Assembly (NCBI RefSeq): GCF_026283955.1
Contig: NZ_JAPDPE010000003.1
Location: 40,455-104,454 of the forward strand
Direction: 5' to 3'
DNA: 64,000 bases
Source of the DNA: Dyella silvatica
Lineage (GTDB): Bacteria > Pseudomonadota > Gammaproteobacteria > Xanthomonadales > Rhodanobacteraceae
Position numbers and translations under genes: made by a program. The notes beneath the pieces were generated by a model, which saw only the letters and a list, made by a program, of their open reading frames with translations, was not told where the DNA came from and made no database searches. Positions 52,304 to 60,128 of the stretch are shown one piece after another (the first letter of the stretch is position 1; each line of letters begins with the position of its first letter).

Positions 52304-53191
52304 ATGGGTCACCAGCAAGACGCTTATTTCGTACCGAGCAAGAGTTATTGGCCGATCGTGGCCGCTGTGGTCATGTTCGTCACCGTATTCGGTGCCGCAC
52401 ACTGGCTGAATGCACAGCCGGGCGAGGAGTTTTTCGGCAGCACGACGCTGAAAATCGGCGTGGCCGGCATCCTGCTGATGTTTTTCGGCTGGTTCCGCTC
52501 GGTTATCCGCGAATCGCTGGCCGGCAGCTATAACAGCCAGGTGGATCGCTCGTTCCGCATGGGCATGATGTGGTTCATCTTCTCCGAAGTGATGTTCTTC
52601 GGAGCGTTCTTCGGTGCCTTGTTCTACGCCCGCATGTACTCGGTGCCGTGGCTGGGTGGCGAAGGTCATGGCGTACTGACGCACCAGTTCTTGTGGAGCG
52701 ACTACGCCGCGGCGTGGGGCGCCAATGGCGGCGGTGGCCCGGACCGTATCGGCGGTAGCTTCCAGACGGTGGCGGCCTGGGGCCTGCCCCTGCTCAATAC
52801 GCTGATCCTGCTGACTTCCAGCGTGACCATCACCATCGCTCACCATGCCTTGAAGGCAGGTCATCGCGGCAAGATCCTAGTGTTCCTGGGCCTTACCGTG
52901 CTGCTTGGCGCGACCTTCCTGTACTTCCAGGCGCACGAGTACATCGAGGCTTATCGCCAGCTCAACCTGACCCTGCAGAGCGGTGTCTACGGCTCGACCT
53001 TCTTCATGCTGACCGGTTTCCACGGCATGCACGTGACCTTGGGCACGATCATGTTGGCGGTGATCTGGCTGCGTTGCGCCAAGGGTCACTTCAGCAAGGA
53101 TCACCACTTTGGTTTCGAGGCGGTGGCCTGGTACTGGCACTTCGTCGACGTGGTCTGGCTGGGCCTGTTCATGTTTGTCTACATTCTCTGA
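52304..53191 (+). CDS. coxC: Cytochrome c oxidase subunit III
   Basis: 295 residues from ATG 52304. About seven TM helices; family features include FRMGMMWFIFSEVMFFGAFFGALFYAR, WGLPLLNTLILLTSSVTITIAHHAL, ATFLYFQAHEYIEAY, STFFMLTGFHGMHVTLGTIML and HHFGFEAVAWYWHFVDVVWLGLFM. It stabilises the aa3 core. Separated from the small protein by 114 bases, where other species have ctaG. Confidence 0.95.
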   Translation: MGHQQDAYFVPSKSYWPIVAAVVMFVTVFGAAHWLNAQPGEEFFGSTTLKIGVAGILLMFFGWFRSVIRESLAGSYNSQVDRSFRMGMMWFIFSEVMFFGAFFGALFYARMYSVPWLGGEGHGVLTHQFLWSDYAAAWGANGGGGPDRIGGSFQTVAAWGLPLLNTLILLTSSVTITIAHHALKAGHRGKILVFLGLTVLLGATFLYFQAHEYIEAYRQLNLTLQSGVYGSTFFMLTGFHGMHVTLGTIMLAVIWLRCAKGHFSKDHHFGFEAVAWYWHFVDVVWLGLFMFVYIL

Positions 53192-53212
53192 TCTGCCCGG
53201 TCGGAGCCAACA

Positions 53213-53241
53213 AAAAGCCCGCCATTGGCGGGCTTTTTTTT
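53213..53241 (+). terminator. Intrinsic terminator of the cox operon
   Basis: AAAAGCCCGCC (53213-53223) pairs with GGCGGGCTTTT (53227-53237) around loop ATT, then further T residues. Ends the coxB-coxA-coxC unit. The same hairpin as after the desaturase gene, a local favourite. Confidence 0.9.
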
Positions 53242-53368
53242 GCTCGACTTTGGCGGCAGCCGAAAGCCAGAGAGGGCGATGCTGGCCCTGGCCGCTGACC
53301 ACCCTAACGGCGCTGCAGCCTCGACGGGTTGTCGCGGGCAAGGCGTAAACCCCGGCGGGCCGCTACAA

Positions 53369-53584
53369 TCACTGACCCACGTCGTGTGGGTGCAGCCAGC
53401 CCATCCAGATGCCGAGTACGACCATCAGGATCAGCAGGATCGATAGGCCGATGCGACGGGTTAGCGCCCATACCGTGCGCTTGCTGCCGTCTTTGTCGGT
53501 CATCATGAAGTACAGCGCTTGACCGAGATTGAACAGCACGACCAGCAGCAGGATCACCAGCGCATATTTATAGACGGTTTCCAC
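53369..53584 (-). CDS. Twin-TM protein DUF2909
   Basis: 71 residues from GTG 53584 (VETVYKYALVILLLVV), in the minus direction. Two TM helices (about 7-27 and 43-63) with MMTDKDGSKRTVWALTRRIGLS between. DUF2909 proteins pair with SURF1 in many proteobacteria; here it is divergent from the SURF1 gene by 59 bases. Assembly role suspected. Confidence 0.85.
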   Translation of the reverse strand: METVYKYALVILLLVVLFNLGQALYFMMTDKDGSKRTVWALTRRIGLSILLILMVVLGIWMGWLHPHDVGQ

Positions 53585-53643
53585 GTGATTGATCCGAACG
53601 ATGATGACATCGGCAGTATAACGGCCGTACGCGGTGGCTCCGC

Positions 53644-54399
53644 GTGAACGGACTGCGCCGTCCTTCCTGGTGGGCCGTGTTGCTGACCCTGGCCGGAACC
53701 TTGCTGTTCCTGCATTTAGGCGTCTGGCAGCTGCATCGCGCCGACGAGAAAGAGGAAATTCTGCGACGGTATGCCACAGCGGCAACGGCACCTCTGCGCG
53801 ATTTTGCCGCAGTAGCCGATGCACCGCCGAATGATGCCTTTGCACGCGTGCAAGTGCGTGGCGAATATCTAAGCGATCGGGTCTATCTGCTCGACAATCC
53901 CAAACACGATCAACGCGGCGGCGTCGAGGTTTTCGTTCCATTGCGGATTGCCGGCAGCGATCAACTGTTGCTGGTCGATCTCGGATTTCTGCCGGGCAAC
54001 GGCACCGACCAGGCGCCGCAACTACCGCCGCTAGCCAGCGGCGAGCAGCGCTTGCAAGGTCTCTACTTGCCGCCGCCCGGCGTCGGCTACGAGATGGGCG
54101 GCAATGCGCTGGCGCAACAGGCACATTGGCCCAAGACCACCATTTACTTCGACGCGAAGCAGTTCGCGTCGGATCTTGCTCGCCCGGTGTACCCGCTGGT
54201 GCTGGCCCTGGATGCCGACCCGGCATCGATTTATGTGCGCGAGCACACGCTCGATTTCTCCTCGATGCCGCCGGCCCGGCATCGTGCTTATGCCTTTCAA
54301 TGGTTCACGTTTGCGCTGGCGGCGGTGGTGATCTTTGTGGTCCTGCATCGTCGCCGCAAGCCGAATCGACGTCATTCAAAAAGTACGGATAGTCCATGA
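53644..54399 (+). CDS. SURF1 family cytochrome oxidase assembly protein
   Basis: 251 residues from GTG 53644. TM helix near residues 8-28 (WWAVLLTLAGTLLFLHLGVWQLHRADEK), a periplasmic beta domain with FARVQVRGEYLSDRVYLLDNPKHDQRGGVEVFVPL and HRAYAFQWF, then a second TM helix (about 219-238). SURF1 aids insertion of haem a and Cu into subunit I. Overlaps the next gene by 4 bp. Confidence 0.94.
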   Translation: MNGLRRPSWWAVLLTLAGTLLFLHLGVWQLHRADEKEEILRRYATAATAPLRDFAAVADAPPNDAFARVQVRGEYLSDRVYLLDNPKHDQRGGVEVFVPLRIAGSDQLLLVDLGFLPGNGTDQAPQLPPLASGEQRLQGLYLPPPGVGYEMGGNALAQQAHWPKTTIYFDAKQFASDLARPVYPLVLALDADPASIYVREHTLDFSSMPPARHRAYAFQWFTFALAAVVIFVVLHRRRKPNRRHSKSTDSP

Positions 54400-54965
54400 A
54401 CAAGCCAGCCAACCCGGCGCTGCGCAATAGCCGTCTAAAACTGCTTTTAATCATGGCGGTATTCGCTGCGCCGATGATCGCCGCAGGTATTCTCACCTTT
54501 ACCGGCTGGCAGCCCAGCGGTAAGGCCAATGGCCAGCCCATTGCCCCGCAGCGCAATTTCGCCGACGAAAATCTGCGCGTGCAGTTGAGCGATGGCCAGT
54601 CATGGGCATGGCGCGCCGCCGAGCCGCAGCTTACCTTGATCGCCCTGGCCGGGCCTGATTGCGCCGCGCAGTGCGTGGATACCTTGACCAAGATGGCGGC
54701 GGCGCGCATCACCTTGAATCGCAATGCCCCGCGCCTGCGCCTGCTTTATCTCGGCACGCCGCCGGTAGATTCCGGGCAGGACGGCATGAAGAATTATTGG
54801 CAGCTCGGCACCGACTCTGACGGCAAGCTCGCCCGTTATCGGCCAAGCGAGCCCGACAGCGTGGCTGCCTTGTTGGTGGAATCCAACGGCACGGCGTTGT
54901 CGCTGTATGCCGCGGGTTTCGACCCCACCGGTTTGCGTAAAGATTTGCAAAAGGTCATCCGCTGA
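54396..54965 (+). CDS. SCO-like thioredoxin-fold protein of the oxidase cluster
   Basis: 189 residues. TM anchor at about 14-34, then LTLIALAGPDCAAQCVDTLTKM with C89-x3-C93, the spacing of the SCO copper-chaperone CxxxC. No SCO-type C-terminal His is seen. Annotated in relatives as an oxidase-associated hypothetical protein. Likely a Cu or thiol chaperone in subunit II maturation. Between SURF1 (ATGA overlap) and ctaA (TGATG overlap). Confidence 0.8.
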   Translation: MNKPANPALRNSRLKLLLIMAVFAAPMIAAGILTFTGWQPSGKANGQPIAPQRNFADENLRVQLSDGQSWAWRAAEPQLTLIALAGPDCAAQCVDTLTKMAAARITLNRNAPRLRLLYLGTPPVDSGQDGMKNYWQLGTDSDGKLARYRPSEPDSVAALLVESNGTALSLYAAGFDPTGLRKDLQKVIR

Positions 54966-56131
54966 TGTCCGCCGGCATGGTGAAAATGCTGCGTGGGCTG
55001 GCCTTGCTTGCAGCGGTGTTCGCGTTTGGGGTGGTGATGTTCGGCGCCTTTGTGCGGCTGTCCAATGCCGGCTTGTCTTGTCCGGATTGGCCGACCTGCT
55101 ACGGCAAGGTAAGTTGGCCGGAGCACGCGCATGAAGTCGCTCAGGCGAATCAGGCTTTTCCGGATCGCCCTTACGAAACGCATAAGGCATGGCGCGAACA
55201 GGTACATCGTTTTCTTGCCGGTACGCTTGGCGTGCTGGTGCTGGCGCTGGCCTTGATCGCCAGCTGGCGCAAGCCGTGGGCGCGCTACGCGGTGATAGCC
55301 GGGGCGGTCTTCGCAGCGCTGGGCGTTGGGCTGTATATGCGCGGAGAGCACGCGTGGTCCACACTGCTGTCGGTTTTCGCCATTGGCCTGCCGATGTGCG
55401 CCGCCGTGGGCTTAAAGCAGCCGGGCGCGTGGAGAATCAGTGTGCTGGCGTTGGCGGTGATTATCTTCCAGGCCATGCTGGGCATGTGGACGGTGACCTT
55501 GCTGCTCAAGCCCATCGTAGTGATGGGGCATTTGCTCGGAGGTATTACGACGTTCGCCTTGCTGGCCTATGTCGCGCTGCGATTTGCTGGTGTCGGTGCG
55601 CGCGACGATGCATATGCCGGGCTGCGCAAGCTGGTGATCTTCGGCATCGTGCTGCTGCTGGCGCAGATTGCTTTAGGCGGCTGGACGTCCGCCAACTATG
55701 CGGCCTTGGCTTGCGGTACTGATTTTCCGCAATGCCTGGGACAATGGTCGCCGCCTACCGATTTCAAGCAAGCTTTTGTGCTGTGGCGTGGCATTGGCGT
55801 CAACTATGAGGGCGGGGTGCTCGATATGGCGGCGCGTAGCGCCATCCAGATCGCGCACCGTATCGGCGCCCTGGTGGTGTTCTGTTATCTCAGCTGGCTG
55901 GCTTTCAAGACATCGCGCCGTGGCTTGCAGGGTTACGGTTTGGCGATCTTCCTGGTGCTGCTGGTCCAGGTGTTGCTCGGCGTGAGTAATGTGCACTTTG
56001 GCCTGCCGCTGCCAGTGGCCACCTTGCATAATGGCGTGGCGGCGTTGTTGTTGTTCACGCTATTGGCCAGCTTGGCGCGCACGCAGCGCCGTCCTGATGA
56101 ATCGAGCTTTCGCTACCTGGGGTCGAACTGA
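54965..56131 (+). CDS. ctaA: Heme A synthase (COX15/CtaA)
   Basis: 388 residues. Eight TM helices. The family motif [22 protein letters not shown] near residues 28-45, and haem-ligand His residues in [28 protein letters not shown] and [10 protein letters not shown]. Oxidises the methyl group of haem O to a formyl group, giving haem A for the aa3 oxidase. Directly linked to ctaB (1-bp gap). Confidence 0.96.
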   Translation: MSAGMVKMLRGLALLAAVFAFGVVMFGAFVRLSNAGLSCPDWPTCYGKVSWPEHAHEVAQANQAFPDRPYETHKAWREQVHRFLAGTLGVLVLALALIASWRKPWARYAVIAGAVFAALGVGLYMRGEHAWSTLLSVFAIGLPMCAAVGLKQPGAWRISVLALAVIIFQAMLGMWTVTLLLKPIVVMGHLLGGITTFALLAYVALRFAGVGARDDAYAGLRKLVIFGIVLLLAQIALGGWTSANYAALACGTDFPQCLGQWSPPTDFKQAFVLWRGIGVNYEGGVLDMAARSAIQIAHRIGALVVFCYLSWLAFKTSRRGLQGYGLAIFLVLLVQVLLGVSNVHFGLPLPVATLHNGVAALLLFTLLASLARTQRRPDESSFRYLGSN

Positions 56132-56132
56132 G

Positions 56133-57113
56133 ATGGCGAAGAAAACTCAAGCTGGCCCAATGAAATCGAGCCAGATGAAATCGGGTCCAATGAAATCAGG
56201 ACAAACGCAGTCCAGCGTATTTCGCGAATATCTCGAGCTGACCAAGCCGCGCGTGGTTGCCTTGCTGGTGTTCTGCGCCATCATCGGCATGTTCCTCGCG
56301 GTACCGGGTATTCCGCCGTGGCGCGCCTTGCTCTTCGGCACCATCGGTATCTGGATGGCTTCGGCTTCGGCTGCCGCCTTCAATCACCTGATCGACCAAC
56401 GCATCGACAAATTGATGGCGCGCACCGCACATCGGCCGCTCGCCACCGGACATCTCACGCCACGACAGGTACTGCTGTTCGCACTGACCCTGGGCCTGGT
56501 ATCGATGCTGGTCCTGGTGCTGCTGGTGAATCCACTGACCGCGCTGCTTACCTTTGGCGGCTTGATTGGGTACGCCGTGGTCTACACCGCGTATTTGAAA
56601 CGTGCGACGCCACAGAACATCGTCATCGGCGGCCTTGCCGGGGCGATTCCGCCGGTGCTCGGCTGGACCGCGGTAACCGGTTCGCTGCATCCTTTTGCGC
56701 TGCAGCTGTGCCTGATTATTTTCGTCTGGACACCGCCGCATTTCTGGGCCTTGGCGATTTTTCGCCGCGACGATTATTCGCGCGCGCAGGTGCCGATGCT
56801 GCCGGTGACTCACGGCGTGGTCTACACCCGCTGGCACGTGTTGTTCTACACCATCCTGCTCGTGCTGGTGACGCTGTTGCCGACACTGACGGGTTATAGC
56901 GGCCTGCTCTATCTCGGTGGTGCCGTCGTGCTCGGCGGCGGTTTTCTTTACTACGCCGTGCGTTTGTTGAATCCGCCGGACGAGCTGTTCGCGATGAAGG
57001 TATTCAACTATTCCATCGTCTATTTGATGGCATTGTTCGCATTCCTGCTGGCCGACCATTGGTTGTTCGAACCGCTGGTGCAGCAAGGGCTGGTGTTTCA
57101 GCCGGCGAGTTGA
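56133..57113 (+). CDS. ctaB: Protoheme IX farnesyltransferase (heme O synthase)
   Basis: 326 residues from ATG 56133. UbiA-type prenyltransferase with nine TM helices; [20 protein letters not shown] (Asp-rich motif) and [40 protein letters not shown]. Makes haem O from protohaem and farnesyl diphosphate. The N-terminus carries three MKSx repeats ([17 protein letters not shown]) before the homologous core, with extra in-frame ATGs. Confidence 0.95.
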   Translation: MAKKTQAGPMKSSQMKSGPMKSGQTQSSVFREYLELTKPRVVALLVFCAIIGMFLAVPGIPPWRALLFGTIGIWMASASAAAFNHLIDQRIDKLMARTAHRPLATGHLTPRQVLLFALTLGLVSMLVLVLLVNPLTALLTFGGLIGYAVVYTAYLKRATPQNIVIGGLAGAIPPVLGWTAVTGSLHPFALQLCLIIFVWTPPHFWALAIFRRDDYSRAQVPMLPVTHGVVYTRWHVLFYTILLVLVTLLPTLTGYSGLLYLGGAVVLGGGFLYYAVRLLNPPDELFAMKVFNYSIVYLMALFAFLLADHWLFEPLVQQGLVFQPAS

Positions 57114-57132
57114 TCGGCTGACGCAGGTAGCG

Positions 57133-58212
57133 TCATGCACCCACCGCGGCGCGTGGATAAAGACACGCCACGTTGTCCCACAGGATGCGTGATTTTGTCC
57201 GTGAGGATAAATCGTCACGCGCGATAAAGCTGCTGACCGTGTCGGGGAACATGCTGTCGCGGTGCGGGTAATCGGTGGCGATGACGATGCGGGTATCGCC
57301 TATGGCGGTGATGACCTCGGCGAGATACTTTTCGCCGGCATCGACGGAGACGAAACATTGGCGGCTGAAATATTCGCTGGGTCGTAGTGGCAGCGGGATG
57401 TCGATGTCCTCGGGGAATTTCTCCCAGGTATCGTCCAGGCGCCACAGCCACCAGGGAAGCCAGCCGCATCCGCCTTCCAGAAAGGCGCATGTCAGCCGCG
57501 GGTGTCGCTCAAAAACCCCGCCTGTCGCCAGGCTGGCAAAGGCGAGCATCAGCTCGAACGGATTGCGCGCGGCATTGGTGATCATGTGTGCGCCGGTGTG
57601 ATCGATAAAGCGGCGGCCGATATCGTCGTGCAAGCTCCAGACGCCGGTCGGATGAAAACATATGGGCACCCCGAAATGCGCGGCAGCCTCCCATAACGGC
57701 TCGAAACAGGCGTCGTGAATATGCCGGCCATTCACCGGGTTGGGGTTGCCGATCACCGCTACGGCGCCAAGTTTTTCAACGGCACGCTCAACTTCACGCA
57801 CGGCGAGCGATACGTCGTGATAGGCGATTTGCGCGGCAAATTTCAGCCGTTGCGGATCGTGCGCGCAAAAGTCATGCGTCCAATCGTTGTGCGCACGCGC
57901 CATGGCATCGGCAAAAACCGAGTCAAGATCGTCATGCATTTGCACATGCCTGCCGCGGGTGCCGAACAGCACCGCGATATCGATGCCTTCGATGGCCATG
58001 GCGCGCAGATGCGATGCTGGGTCGTAACCCGCCGCAGCGGCGGCGCGGTAGTGCTGGTGTCGTGGTGTTTGCGATAGGTATGCGGGCGCCGACACGGCCG
58101 GCCTGGGCCGGGGTGCCTGCGCCCTGAACGGTGCATCCAGATAACGCGACCACAAATCATCGGGCTCGATGGTATGCAGGTCGGCATCGAGGATGCGGTA
58201 GCCGCTTTTCAT
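57133..58212 (-). CDS. Amidohydrolase-2 family protein
   Basis: 359 residues. Amidohydrolase barrel of the ACMSD/OHCU type: N-terminal metal motif reads DADLHTIEP (a D-x-H rather than H-x-H), IGNPNPVNGRHIHD, FHPTGVWSLHDD, and the late Asp in ATDYPHRDS. Zn-dependent decarboxylase or hydrolase of small molecules or peptides. Ten bases after the radical SAM gene, so co-transcribed; a role in peptide or product maturation is possible but unproven. Confidence 0.88.
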   Translation of the reverse strand: MKSGYRILDADLHTIEPDDLWSRYLDAPFRAQAPRPRPAVSAPAYLSQTPRHQHYRAAAAAGYDPASHLRAMAIEGIDIAVLFGTRGRHVQMHDDLDSVFADAMARAHNDWTHDFCAHDPQRLKFAAQIAYHDVSLAVREVERAVEKLGAVAVIGNPNPVNGRHIHDACFEPLWEAAAHFGVPICFHPTGVWSLHDDIGRRFIDHTGAHMITNAARNPFELMLAFASLATGGVFERHPRLTCAFLEGGCGWLPWWLWRLDDTWEKFPEDIDIPLPLRPSEYFSRQCFVSVDAGEKYLAEVITAIGDTRIVIATDYPHRDSMFPDTVSSFIARDDLSSRTKSRILWDNVACLYPRAAVGA

Positions 58213-58222
58213 GGCGGCCTCT

Positions 58223-59209
58223 TCAGAGATATTTCCGGGTCAACGGGCCGGCATGGAAGGCGGCGCGCTCGGGTTCGCAGATGCTGGGTTTCTCCGGTGC
58301 GCAATCGGGTGGCGGAATCTCTGGTCCGCATTTCCCCGGATCGCGTTCGGGCGAGCACGGTGGTGCCGGCTCCTCGGGTGAGCATGCCGCCGCGATGGCA
58401 GGGTGTTGCGCCGGCGCGTGCGCATCGATCAGTGCATCGCGAAAATCATGTAATGGACGTCCATAAAATACCTGTTCGAGGCCGTGGCTCTTGATATGCC
58501 CCAGCGGGCTGAATCGGGCGAATACGCAGGGATAAATATCGCCACTCGAACTGACGCACAGCTTGCCGTCGCCGCAGCGTCCGCAGAGCTCCTTTAACGG
58601 CGGCTGCGAGGGACGTTCGTGCGAGCCACGGCCAAGGCCGCGAAGCCGATCGGTGTGCACGGCCGAGACGCCCGCTTCGTGCAGCATGCGCTCGGTTTGA
58701 CCAACGTCGTCGGCATTGATGCTCATGGCAATAATGCTGGCGTGCACGGGCAGGCCAGCGGCGCTGGCCCAGCGCAGCGCGTGCTCGGTTTTGGCGAAGC
58801 TGCCTTTGCGCTGGGTAACCTGGTCGTGCACCGCGCCGCTGGAGCCATAGACGGAGAACGCCAGGCTGACGCGATGGGTAAGGAAAACGCTTTTCAGCTG
58901 GTCGGTGAAATGGGTGCCGTTGGTATAGACGCACAGATGTTCAAAGCCGCTAAGGCGCGCGTGTTCGATCAACTGGGGCAGGCCGGGGTAGAGGGTCGGT
59001 TCGCCGCCGATGAACTGGACGCTTTTGCAGCCTAGTGCGGCGGCCTGATCAAGTGCGTCGATCCAGTCATCAAGCCGCATGCCATCGTTCAGCGCTCGGG
59101 TCGGGCCGGAGTCTGCATAACAGTGGACACATTCCAGATTGCAGCGTGCGGTCAGCTCCAGCCAAATGAAATCGAGTCGCTGACGTTGATCGATAGCCTG
59201 CTGATGCAT
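58223..59209 (-). CDS. Radical SAM enzyme with SPASM-like domain and Cys-Pro-Glu repeat tail
   Basis: 328 residues from ATG 59209 (AAGGG site). CNLECVHC (C23, C27, C30) holds the SAM [4Fe-4S] cluster; core VQFIGGEPTLYPGL; auxiliary-cluster Cys at CGRCGDGKLC and IYPCVF (C209, C212, C218, C228) with SPLGHI. The usual second half of the SPASM cysteines is absent and replaced by a tail, residues 276-314, with five CxPE motifs at C276, C285, C294, C303 and C311, a nine-residue period. The tail resembles peptide substrates of thioether-forming radical SAM enzymes, or may bind a cluster. Operon with an amidohydrolase. Confidence 0.88.
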   Translation of the reverse strand: MHQQAIDQRQRLDFIWLELTARCNLECVHCYADSGPTRALNDGMRLDDWIDALDQAAALGCKSVQFIGGEPTLYPGLPQLIEHARLSGFEHLCVYTNGTHFTDQLKSVFLTHRVSLAFSVYGSSGAVHDQVTQRKGSFAKTEHALRWASAAGLPVHASIIAMSINADDVGQTERMLHEAGVSAVHTDRLRGLGRGSHERPSQPPLKELCGRCGDGKLCVSSSGDIYPCVFARFSPLGHIKSHGLEQVFYGRPLHDFRDALIDAHAPAQHPAIAAACSPEEPAPPCSPERDPGKCGPEIPPPDCAPEKPSICEPERAAFHAGPLTRKYL

Positions 59210-59429
59210 AGCCCTTCTCCTCTTCACTGCGATGACGTCGGTGGAATAACGAGGCAGGTCCGGCGAGCGAGATGCGGTAGATACACATGCTGACGGCCAG
59301 AGCATAGTCCCATGCGCTGGCAGGGCTATAACAGGGTGTCGGCTGGGGTCTATGCCAGCGCTGGCGGCAGCTCGTGAGCATGCGGAGAAGCCGCAGAAAC
59401 TTTCGTGTTAAAGCCTTTGTTTCCATGGG

Positions 59430-59458
59430 TTGACACTCCCGCAGTGCAGCACGACAAT
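59430..59458 (+). promoter_or_regulatory. Sigma-70-type promoter of the leader
   Basis: TTGACA (59430-59435), 17-nt spacer, GACAAT (59453-59458, 4 of 6 to consensus). A start near 59465 would give a 225-nt leader before the gene at 59691. Faces away from the radical SAM gene. Confidence 0.6.
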
Positions 59459-59464
59459 ACGCCG

Positions 59465-59690
59465 GCTGCCGGTCGCGTCCTGCGACCGTTGGCTTCCTGT
59501 CTTACCAAACCAAGGCATATGGACGTTTACCCTAGTCGCAACGTCGACATCCGCGAGCATCGGGTGCCGGCATTGCATAACAAGCTGATTGTCTGCGGCG
59601 ACCGCCTGCGGTCGGCTGGCGCTTTCCTCGACTAGGGAAGTCCGGCCCACCCCTGACGACGCCGTTGGCGTCGTTACGAGGAGATGGGCT
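59465..59690 (+). promoter_or_regulatory. Structured 5' leader, candidate riboswitch or attenuator
   Basis: Hairpin CGGTCGC/GCGACCG (59470-59476 with 59482-59488). Closing helix CCCTAGTCG (59530-59538) with CGACTAGGG (59629-59637). Inside, CGACCGC/GCGGTCG (59599-59614), whose GCGACCG can also pair with 59470-59476. Then ACGACGCC/GGCGTCGT (59656-59674), and GCCCA (59645-59649) with TGGGC (59685-59689), enclosing the ribosome site GAGGAG (59678-59683). Mutually exclusive pairing and a buried ribosome site suggest translation control. No known riboswitch consensus was recognised. Confidence 0.5.
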
Positions 59691-59951
59691 ATGAAGCTCC
59701 TTCGCGATTTTTTCCGTCTGCGTACCGCGGCTCGTTTGCCGCTGCTCGGTCGCCGTGACGCTGTGCGTCGCTCTTTCACCATTACCGTGCCCGAACCGCT
59801 GCTCAAGCCGAGCGGCGCGAACGTGATCGATATGCATTGGGACGCCGATGCGGCCCATGGCCGGCCGGTGGCACATTGGCATGACCATGCCGTGTCACAA
59901 AATGCGTCATCGCAAACGCACGGTCATCTACAGCTGGTATCTAGTCGATAG
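59691..59951 (+). CDS. Small His-rich protein, function unknown
   Basis: 86 residues from ATG 59691, with GAGGAG seven bases upstream. Basic N-terminal half (MKLLRDFFRLRTAARLPLLGRR), then a His-rich part with HWDADAAHGRPVAHWHDH and THGH. No signal peptide is clear and no family recognised. It lies downstream of the structured leader, 177 bases before mgtA on the same strand; it may sense or buffer a metal. It could also be a leader peptide. Confidence 0.6.
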   Translation: MKLLRDFFRLRTAARLPLLGRRDAVRRSFTITVPEPLLKPSGANVIDMHWDADAAHGRPVAHWHDHAVSQNASSQTHGHLQLVSSR

Positions 59952-60128
59952 ATAAAGCAGCGTGAAGCCCGCAGGGGTTGGTTTGTGCCGGCCCCGCGGT
60001 GCTTATTCAGGGTCATTCTGCTGAAGATCAGCCAGTGATCGGGTTAAAGGTGTTGGCGTCGCGTGTGGGTTGACCCCACCGGCTCGCTGGTCCGCCGCAA
60101 GTGTTATCGAAATCCACGGAAGCGAGTC

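Noticed and set aside
59070..59426. 118-residue minus-strand frame starting METKALTRKF, considered as a precursor peptide of the radical SAM enzyme
   Set aside because: Its second half overlaps the radical SAM N-terminus in another frame and it ends there; the composition is random, and only a weak GGAG site precedes it.
59530..59637. yybP-ykoY (Mn) riboswitch upstream of a P-type ATPase
   Set aside because: The conserved GGGGAGUAG and loop sequences of that class are not present.
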